Part shown: one piece after another, positions 58,653 to 64,000 of the stretch
Layout: the number at the start of each line of letters is the position of its first letter
Position numbering within the stretch: the first letter of the stretch is position 1
Source: Paludibacter sp.
Lineage (GTDB): Bacteria; Bacteroidota; Bacteroidia; Bacteroidales; Paludibacteraceae
Length of the DNA stretch: 64,000 nt
Direction: 5' to 3'
Assembly (NCBI GenBank): GCA_028710415.1
Contig: JAQTUE010000018.1
Location: forward strand, 62,001-126,000
Translations under genes and position numbers: made by a program
The notes under the pieces: model-generated
The model's database searches: none
What the model was told of the DNA's origin: nothing
What the model saw: only the letters and a program-made list of their open reading frames with translations

Positions 58653-59570
58653 TTATTGAGCGATGGTCACAGTATTCATTTGAAGTGTCACAGCTGTTTG
58701 TGCCAGCATCCTGCCATTAATGGTAGCATTCGTAAGCATATTAATTGCTGTCATACATAATACATTTCCTTCAAAATGACTGGTTGATCCCAGGGTTACT
58801 GAACCAGCAGACTGCCAGAAAATATTTTTAGCTTGTGCACCACCTGTCAAGGTGATATTTACTGCCGAACCCATAGTCAGGTTTCCGGCTACCTGGAATA
58901 TAAATACATCGGTTGCACTTCCCGAAATGGTGATATTAGTCGGGATATTCAGCGTTGTGGTCCATTTGTATAAACCTGCAGTCAAAGTCATGCCTCCAAT
59001 ATTACCGGCTCCTAAATTCAGAAAATTTGGGTTTGTACGACCGGCAATGTCAGTATAAGCAGTTTGCATATCACTTACTGCTGTTGTTAACATACTTGCA
59101 TTCGTCACACGACAAGGTAGTGGACCTGCTGCATCAACAGTATAAATTGTTCCGGTTACTTCGGCACAACTGACCTGAATGGCTGCCCCTGTTATTGGAC
59201 TGGCTCCTAAATCACCTGTAATGGTTGATTTATAAACATCTGTAATTCCTGATTTCGATAAGATGGCAAAATTACCGGCTGTACCTAAATTTACTGTTCC
59301 AACAGTTCCCTGATTTATTATAACAGGAATTGAATCATTTCCGGTTCCATGTTTATGTCCATGATCTTCATCATTTTCACCATGTCTGTGTTTCCTGTCC
59401 TGATCCAGCGAGTCTTTTTCTGAGTTATTTTTACCTTCGGTAATTGATTCCGACGATTTATCTTTATCAGATTGTCTTGAAGCCAAACTCGAATCCAGCT
59501 CATTTGAGCAACTAACCATAAATCCAAACATTAGCATTGCTAATACAGGTAATGCATTTCTAAATTTCAT
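58653..59570 (-). CDS. DUF3494 (ice-binding-like) lipoprotein B with His-rich linker
   Basis: 305 residues. The signal peptide ends in a lipobox (FMVSC). A charged linker follows with RKHRHGENDEDHGHKHG, which could bind metal and is absent from the paralogues. The DUF3494 domain runs from about residue 90 to the end: FAILSKSGITDVYKSTITGD, GAGNIGGMTLTAGLYKWTT, DVFIFQVAGNLTMGS, GGAQAKNIFWQSAGSVTLG, FEGNVLCMTAINM, INGRMLAQTAVTLQ. This family folds as a beta-solenoid with a helix; some members bind ice. As a surface lipoprotein in an apparent anaerobe relative, adhesion is an alternative. A Cys pair (SCAEV, PLPCRV) may form a disulfide. Confidence 0.92.
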   Translation of the reverse strand: MKFRNALPVLAMLMFGFMVSCSNELDSSLASRQSDKDKSSESITEGKNNSEKDSLDQDRKHRHGENDEDHGHKHGTGNDSIPVIINQGTVGTVNLGTAGNFAILSKSGITDVYKSTITGDLGASPITGAAIQVSCAEVTGTIYTVDAAGPLPCRVTNASMLTTAVSDMQTAYTDIAGRTNPNFLNLGAGNIGGMTLTAGLYKWTTTLNIPTNITISGSATDVFIFQVAGNLTMGSAVNITLTGGAQAKNIFWQSAGSVTLGSTSHFEGNVLCMTAINMLTNATINGRMLAQTAVTLQMNTVTIAQ

Positions 59571-59592
59571 AAAGTTGTTTTTTTATTTTTGT

Positions 59593-59672
59593 GACTTAAT
59601 TATCACCCGACAAAAGTAGAATCTTTAAAACCTATCTGCGTTGTACAATTTCCGGAATTAGTTGCATAAATC
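59593..59672 (-). promoter_or_regulatory. Conserved promoter of DUF3494 gene B
   Basis: Half-sites GTTGTACAATTT (59640) and GTTGCATAAATC (59661) are 21 bp apart. The -7 box TACTTTTG (59618-59611) and the TGATAATTAAGTC element (59605-59593) follow with the same spacing as in gene A. Confidence 0.85.
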
Positions 59673-59800
59673 ACAGGTTCCTGATTTGTTTATTATCAGT
59701 CAAAATTACGTAATAACTTTTAAGGTTCTGTCATTCAGCACAAATGAAAATTCAGTATGATTTGATTACTTTTATATGCGTTATAAATTAATCCGCAAAT

Positions 59801-59835
59801 AAAAAAAGACTACCTTTCGGCAGCCTCTCTTTTTG
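59801..59835 (-). terminator. Terminator of DUF3494 gene C
   Basis: AAAAAAAGACTACC, TTTC and GGCAGCCTCTCTTTTT form an imperfect stem. On the minus strand it ends in seven U. Confidence 0.75.
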
Positions 59836-59855
59836 GGAATTTGTTTAGCTTTCAA

Positions 59856-60653
59856 TTATAACGGTTTTGTTACAGAATTCATTTGCAGGGTTACTGCTGT
59901 CTGTGCCAGCATCCTTCCATTGATAGTTGCCCCGGTTTGCATATTAATGCCGGTCTTGCCCAATATATTTCCTTCGAAGTGGCTGGTGGTACCAAATGTT
60001 ACTGCACCTTCAGTCTGCCAGAAGATATTCTTTGCCTGTACTCCGCCAGTCAGAATAACATTAACTGCATTACTCATGATAAGAGTTCCTGCAACCTGGA
60101 ATATGAATACATCATCCACACCCCCGCTTATGGTAATATTTGTCGGAATAACAACAGCACTGGTCCACTTGTATAGACCCGGAGTCAGGGTTAATCCACC
60201 GATATTACCTGCACCCAGGTTTAAGAAATCTGGATTTATTCGTCCTGCTGCATCCGTATAGGCAGCCTCCATATTGCTTACAGCCGTGGATAACAAACTT
60301 GGGTTCGTAATCCGACATGGTAGTGGTCCCGCTGGATCAACCGAATAAATGTTCCCTGTTACTTCAGGGCAAGTCAATAAAATTGCGGTTCCTGATATTG
60401 GGCTTGATCCCACATCACCGGTTACTGTCGATTTATACACATCGGTTATACCCGATTTTGAAAGGATTGCAAAACTACTGGCTAATCCCAGATCCACTAC
60501 CGGCAAGACAGGCGCAATTGCGGCTGTTGTGCTAGGTGGTGTTGCAGAAGTTGGTGCTAAAGTTTCCAGATTTGAATCTAATTTTGAAGAACAACCTGTC
60601 ATCAGTCCTGCTAATACTATAGCTGAGATTGGAAATATATTAAGGAATTTCAT
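59856..60653 (-). CDS. DUF3494 (ice-binding-like) lipoprotein C
   Basis: 265 residues. The signal peptide ends in a lipobox (LMTGC), a short Thr/Pro/Ala linker follows, and the DUF3494 domain starts near residue 55 (VDLGLASSFAILSKSGITDVYKSTVTGD). Further signatures are GNIGGLTLTPGLYKWTSAVVIPTNI, DVFIFQVAGTLIMS, GGVQAKNIFWQTEGAV and INGRMLAQTAVTLQMNSV. The conserved Cys pair (LLTCPEV, PLPCRI) is present. It is very like gene D, so the two are a recent duplication. Its promoter is the conserved type at 60676-60755. Confidence 0.93.
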   Translation of the reverse strand: MKFLNIFPISAIVLAGLMTGCSSKLDSNLETLAPTSATPPSTTAAIAPVLPVVDLGLASSFAILSKSGITDVYKSTVTGDVGSSPISGTAILLTCPEVTGNIYSVDPAGPLPCRITNPSLLSTAVSNMEAAYTDAAGRINPDFLNLGAGNIGGLTLTPGLYKWTSAVVIPTNITISGGVDDVFIFQVAGTLIMSNAVNVILTGGVQAKNIFWQTEGAVTFGTTSHFEGNILGKTGINMQTGATINGRMLAQTAVTLQMNSVTKPL

Positions 60654-60675
60654 TTTATAAAAAATTATTTAGTAT

Positions 60676-60755
60676 GACTTAATTATCATGTGACAAAGGT
60701 ACGGCAACCAATACCCCCAACTGTTATACAACTCCGGTTATTAGTTGCATAAATC
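60676..60755 (-). promoter_or_regulatory. Conserved promoter of DUF3494 gene C
   Basis: Half-sites GTTATACAACTC (60723) and GTTGCATAAATC (60744), the -7 box TACCTTTG (60701-60694) and the TGATAATTAAGTC element (60688-60676), spaced as in the other copies. Confidence 0.85.
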
Positions 60756-60767
60756 ACTGATTATAGA

Positions 60768-60931
60768 TTGGTTAACTGGTTGATTGGTTAATTGGTTAAT
60801 TGGTTGATTGGTTAATTGGTTGATTGGTTAATTGGTTAATTGGTTAATTAGTTAATTGGTTAATTAGTTAATTGGTTAATTGGTTAATTGATTGGTTAAT
60901 TGGTTGATTTAGTTGATTTAGTTGATTTAGT
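60768..60931. repeat. TTAATTGGTTGATTGGTTAA word repeat
   Basis: An 8- to 9-bp word, (TT)AATTGG/GATTGG, repeats irregularly for about 160 bp and ends in TTAGTTGATT copies. It lies between gene C's promoter and the gene D terminator. Its reverse complement, AACCAATTAACC, occurs at about 17974-18010. Confidence 0.85.
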
Positions 60932-60936
60932 TCTGA

Positions 60937-60971
60937 TAGTGACGGCTTCACTCGAAGTGAAGCCGTCACTA
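60937..60971. repeat. Perfect 16-bp hairpin
   Basis: TAGTGACGGCTTCACT (60937-60952) and its exact complement (60956-60971) enclose a CGA loop. No T run follows on either strand. It is G+C-rich against its surroundings. Confidence 0.8.
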
Positions 60972-61102
60972 AACATTGATTGGTTAATTGGTTAATTTAG
61001 TTCTAATCATATTTGTCTTTTATCTTTTGACTTTTGACTTTTGTCTTGGTTCTTGAATCTTGACTCTTGGTTCTTGGCTCTTGCTTCTTGCCTCTTGCCT
61101 CT

Positions 61103-61139
61103 AAAAAAAGAGGCTAACCTTTCGGCAGTCTCTTTTTTT
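61103..61139 (-). terminator. Terminator of DUF3494 gene D
   Basis: AAAAAAAGAGGCTAACC, TTTC and GGCAGTCTCTTTTTTT form an imperfect stem with seven U on the minus strand. Purine-rich AAGAGGCAAGAAGCAAGAG words follow in the sense direction. Confidence 0.8.
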
Positions 61140-61158
61140 GATTTTGAATTTAAACGAT

Positions 61159-61953
61159 TTATTGAGGTTTTGTTACTGAATTCATTTGAAGTGTAACTGC
61201 CGTCTGAGCCAGCATTCTTCCGTTTAAGGTAGCACCTGTCTGTAAATTAATTCCGGTCTTGCCCAAAATATTGCCTTCAAAATGACTGGTCGTTCCAAGG
61301 GTTACAGCTCCCGATACTTGCCAGAAAATATTCTTTGCCTGTACCCCACCGGTTAAGATTACATTTGTTGCAGAACTCATAGTAAGTGTTCCGGCAACCT
61401 GGAAGATAAATACATCATCTGCTCCTCCGGATATGGTTACATCAGTTGGGATGATCAAAGTACTTGTCCATTTGTATAGTCCTGGTGTAAGAGTCAGGCT
61501 CCCTATGCTTCCGGCTCCTAAATTCAGGAAATCAGGATTTATACGTCCGGCAGCATCTGTATAGGCTGCTTCCATATTGCTAACGGCGGTTGTCAACATG
61601 CTTGGGTTATTTACAGAAGAAGGTAGTGGTCCGGCAGCATCGACGGTATAAATCGTTCCCAATACTTCAGGACAAGTCAAAAGTACTGCTGCACCTGTAA
61701 TTGGGCTGGAGCCTACATCCCCTGTTACAGTGGATTTATATACGTCAGTAACTCCTGATTTTGATAGAATGGCAAAGTTGGAAGCTAATCCCAGATCGAC
61801 CACTGGAATAATTGGTGTAGCAGCTGCAATTACTGTAGAATTTACATTATTTGGTGTAACGGTATCCAGGTTTGAATCTAATTTTGAAGAACAACCTGTC
61901 ATTAATCCGGCTAATACTATAGCTGAGATTGGAAATAAATTTTGAAGTTTCAT
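61159..61953 (-). CDS. DUF3494 (ice-binding-like) lipoprotein D
   Basis: 264 residues. Lipobox LMTGC, short linker, and DUF3494 domain from about residue 52 (VDLGLASNFAILSKSGVTDVYKS). GSIGSLTLTPGLYKWTSTLIIPTDV, DVFIFQVAGTLTMSSAT, GGVQAKNIFWQVSGAV and LNGRMLAQTAVTLQ are all present. It is closest to gene C but reads PLPSSVNN where the others have PLPCR, so the second cysteine of the presumed disulfide is lost while LLTCPEV keeps the first. It is otherwise intact and has the conserved promoter. Confidence 0.93.
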   Translation of the reverse strand: MKLQNLFPISAIVLAGLMTGCSSKLDSNLDTVTPNNVNSTVIAAATPIIPVVDLGLASNFAILSKSGVTDVYKSTVTGDVGSSPITGAAVLLTCPEVLGTIYTVDAAGPLPSSVNNPSMLTTAVSNMEAAYTDAAGRINPDFLNLGAGSIGSLTLTPGLYKWTSTLIIPTDVTISGGADDVFIFQVAGTLTMSSATNVILTGGVQAKNIFWQVSGAVTLGTTSHFEGNILGKTGINLQTGATLNGRMLAQTAVTLQMNSVTKPQ

Positions 61954-61977
61954 AAGAGAGTTTTTTTTAATTTGTAT

Positions 61978-62057
61978 GACTTAATTATCATGCAACAAAG
62001 GTACGGCAATCAATACCCCCAGCTGTTATACAACTCCGGTTATTAGTTGCATAAATC
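61978..62057 (-). promoter_or_regulatory. Conserved promoter of DUF3494 gene D
   Basis: Half-sites GTTATACAACTC (62025) and GTTGCATAAATC (62046), the -7 box TACCTTTG (62003-61996) and the TGATAATTAAGTC element (61990-61978). It is nearly identical to gene C's promoter, including the ATACCCCC spacer. Confidence 0.85.
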
Positions 62058-62235
62058 ACAGATTATAAGTATTATATACATTTAGCACATGAATAGTATC
62101 ATCTATTTATAGAATTCGAAATTCATTCGAGACTATATTCTGTTTTTAGAATAAAATGAGATATGATTCGGGAGATAAAAACTAATTACCAGGATTTTTT
62201 TTCAGAAAATATTTTTATGATTGAGTATACTCCAT

Positions 62236-62273
62236 AAAAAAAGAAGACAACCCATTGAATGAGTTGCCTGCTT
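62236..62273 (-). terminator. Terminator of DUF3494 gene E
   Basis: CAACCCAT and ATGAGTTG form a stem with one G-U pair around TGA. Seven A on the plus strand give a U run on the minus strand. Confidence 0.7.
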
Positions 62274-62297
62274 TAAAAATCGAAAGATTTAAATTTG

Positions 62298-63119
62298 TTA
62301 TGGTTTGGTTAGTATGTTCGTACTGGTTAAAGTTACTGCTGCATTTCGGGCAAGAACCCTACCGGTTATCGTTGCTCCTGAATTCAGGGTGATTGAGGTT
62401 AAAGCCAGTATGTTTCCATTAAATGTAGTATTTGCTCCCAGGGTTGCAGAACTTGTTACCTGCCAGAATACATTTTTAGCCTGTGCACCTCCTGTAAGAA
62501 TAACATTTCCACCTGTTCCTGCTACGGTCGTTAATGCTGAACCAACCTGGAAAATCCATACTGCAGTTGAATCACCTTGTGCATCGAGTGTCAGATTGCC
62601 TGACTCGATCAAAACTGTTGACGTTGATTTGTAAATCCCTGCGGTTAATATCCGTCCCCCCTGATCGCCTGCTATAATAACTGGAGTTGGTGAAATGGCT
62701 GATTCTGCAAAAGTATACGCATCGGTCAGGTCTTGTTTTGCCTGGATTAAATAAGCCAGGGTTCCGGGATTAGCTACATCATCGGAAGCATAAACTGCTC
62801 CATTTAAAATTACTGCCGGTGGAAATCCCACTACCTGGCTTCTGACTCCTGGATAAATCCCTACATCGAAATTATTGATAGTACTGTATCCTGTACTGGT
62901 AATGGCCACACCCGAAAGGATACCGAAACGGGCTGCTGTTTTAAGATCAACAACCATCGGGCTTACTGCCGGAGTTGCTACTGTGGTTAATGCGGTACTA
63001 TTTATAGGTTCTGATAAGGTTCCGTTCGGGTTTTTACCAGCATCTAATTCATTTGAACAACTGGAAATTAAGCCAACCAGTACTGTTGCAAAGATTGGCA
63101 ATACAATTTTAAGTTTCAT
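62298..63119 (-). CDS. DUF3494 (ice-binding-like) lipoprotein E, canonical form
   Basis: 273 residues from the ATG at 63119; an ATG at 63155 would be at or upstream of the transcription start and is rejected. The lipobox is LISSC. This copy is nearer to the canonical DUF3494 pattern than A-D: FGILSGVAITSTGYSTINNFDVGI, GGRILTAGIYKSTSTVLI, LTLDAQGDSTAVWIFQVGSALTT, GGAQAKNVFWQVTSSATLG, FNGNILALTSITLNSGATITGRVLARNAAVTL. The Cys pair of A-C is absent. It may be the ancestral type, with A-D a divergent, amplified branch. Confidence 0.94.
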   Translation of the reverse strand: MKLKIVLPIFATVLVGLISSCSNELDAGKNPNGTLSEPINSTALTTVATPAVSPMVVDLKTAARFGILSGVAITSTGYSTINNFDVGIYPGVRSQVVGFPPAVILNGAVYASDDVANPGTLAYLIQAKQDLTDAYTFAESAISPTPVIIAGDQGGRILTAGIYKSTSTVLIESGNLTLDAQGDSTAVWIFQVGSALTTVAGTGGNVILTGGAQAKNVFWQVTSSATLGANTTFNGNILALTSITLNSGATITGRVLARNAAVTLTSTNILTKP

Positions 63120-63141
63120 AAAATAATCTGTATTAATTTGC

Positions 63142-63221
63142 GACTTATTTATCACGCAACAAAGGTACGTGACCTGACACCATTCGCTGTTATATAACTT
63201 TGATTATTAGTTGCATAAATC
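63142..63221 (-). promoter_or_regulatory. Conserved promoter of DUF3494 gene E
   Basis: Half-sites GTTATATAACTT (63189) and GTTGCATAAATC (63210), the -7 box TACCTTTG (63167-63160) and a one-base variant of the 13-mer (TGATAAATAAGTC, 63154-63142), with the same spacing. Confidence 0.85.
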
Positions 63222-63387
63222 ACAGGTGTGTCAAAAAACCTTCATGATTTATATCAAATACAGCTTATGAAGTTATTAAATCTGAAATAAAAACAGTTAG
63301 TTACGAACATCTTTATTTGGACTTAACAGCATATCGTCAGAACGTTATTTACTAAATTTCAGTGGACTAAATTATCATATATTTATC

Positions 63388-63413
63388 AAAAAAAAGAAGA
63401 GTTTTAACTCTCT
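63388..63413 (-). terminator. Terminator of the second receiver gene
   Basis: AGAGTT and AACTCT enclose TT, and on the minus strand a TTCTTTTTTTT tract follows. The stem is short. The receiver stop is about 100 nt upstream. Confidence 0.6.
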
Positions 63414-63509
63414 GACGACAGTAAAACCCTTCCGGATAAAGTTTGTTTTGTTTTGATACATCTGAATGTTCATTTCAACAGATTTAAATTTATAAACCGA
63501 CAATTAGTA

Positions 63510-63938
63510 TCACATCCTTTCCATATACCAGTTCAACTCTCTTTGTATTTTCTTAAATTTAAAAATTGCATTGATTTTATTTTTTAACCGTATAAAGACA
63601 GTTTCACTTTTCACCACGTAATCGCAGGATTTATGAAGCATACAATTTACAGCCACTTCAATTTTATCCTGCGACGATAACATGACTACCGGGATACCCT
63701 GATTGTATGCCTTTATTCCATCCAGGATTTCAATGCCATTCTTTGATTCTTTATCAATGCCATTTAGCTGATAATCCAGGATGATAATGTCCGGATTCTT
63801 AGCTAAGTTCTCAATACAATTTTCACCTGTAGAATATGTATTGATCGTAAAATTGTTATATTGCCGGAAATACATTTCCAGTGATTTTAAATAGACGACA
63901 TCATCATCCACAAGGAATAGTTTTATTTTATTTTTCAT
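63510..63938 (-). CDS. Second stand-alone response-regulator receiver
   Basis: 142 residues, one receiver with VDDD (10-13), Asp55 (IIILDYQLNG), LSSQD and YVVKSE. It is a clear paralogue of the receiver at 46749 and ends in the same ELNWYMERM. The first receiver overlaps a hybrid kinase gene. The DNA just upstream here leaves the window, so a second kinase may follow beyond 64000. The receiver has no output domain. Confidence 0.92.
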   Translation of the reverse strand: MKNKIKLFLVDDDVVYLKSLEMYFRQYNNFTINTYSTGENCIENLAKNPDIIILDYQLNGIDKESKNGIEILDGIKAYNQGIPVVMLSSQDKIEVAVNCMLHKSCDYVVKSETVFIRLKNKINAIFKFKKIQRELNWYMERM

Positions 63939-64000
63939 TTTGTTCAGTGTTTATTTTAAAGTAAAGAATATATTCTCATAGTTGAAATTTAGTTCGGGAA

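Noticed and set aside
60768..60931. CRISPR or integron repeat
   Set aside because: Irregular 8-9 bp words without unique spacers or an integrase.
63120..63155. Longer N-terminus for DUF3494 protein E
   Set aside because: The earlier ATG is at the expected transcription start; the ATG at 63119 gives a normal lipoprotein signal.

Overview
The window looks like part of a Bacteroidota chromosome, most likely order Bacteroidales. The evidence is the SusC/SusD pairs, type IX secretion (Por) C-terminal sorting domains, lipoproteins with short acidic tails after the lipobox, class II IlvC, TAnnTTTG-type -7 promoter elements and a low-GC, AT-rich intergenic background. A Paludibacter-like organism is possible but I cannot prove the genus. 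An iron-type superoxide dismutase and a truncated haemoglobin suggest that it meets oxygen.

Layout. (1) 1-16691 is a polysaccharide utilisation locus: the end of a sodium/solute symporter, an AraC regulator, two SusC/SusD pairs, a DUF1735 lipoprotein, a GH26 beta-mannanase lipoprotein and two T9SS-secreted proteins, so beta-mannan is the likely substrate. (2) 16692-19595 is mostly non-coding, with low-complexity word repeats around one conserved protein of unknown function. (3) 19596-30985 holds housekeeping genes: PIN-PhoH ATPase, MATE pump, SPOR lipoprotein, Fe-SOD, OmpH-like chaperone, DivIC, DnaX, an MFS transporter and a secreted M1 aminopeptidase. (4) 31040-37890 is the branched-chain amino acid operon ilvD-ilvB-ilvN-thioesterase-ilvC. 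It is preceded by a consensus promoter, a 22-codon leader peptide rich in Ile/Leu/Val and an intrinsic terminator: a textbook attenuator. (5) 38084-45596 holds dxs, a truncated haemoglobin, a GH19 chitinase-like protein, endonuclease III, DoxX, pirin and another AraC regulator.

(6) 46749-63938 is the most striking region. An operon of AraC-like regulator, CheR-like methyltransferase, CheB-like methylesterase, two giant hybrid histidine kinases and a stand-alone receiver lies beside five tandem DUF3494 (ice-binding-protein-like) lipoprotein genes, one of them frameshifted, a second AraC-like regulator and a second stand-alone receiver. All five DUF3494 promoters and that of the second regulator carry a 21-bp-spaced direct repeat (GTT...AA half-sites) exactly 21 nt upstream of a TAnnTTTG -7 box. 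The five DUF3494 genes also share a 13-nt element at the expected transcription start. This looks like a self-contained, probably autoregulated, sensory and surface-lipoprotein regulon that I do not recognise as described.

Other points worth attention: an 11-A run in dnaX exactly where the tau-specific part begins, with stops at once in both other frames; a 12 x 21-residue coiled-coil repeat and a duplicated PAS domain in one hybrid kinase; and short word-like repeats that repeatedly sit directly 3' of stop codons, in the sense orientation.
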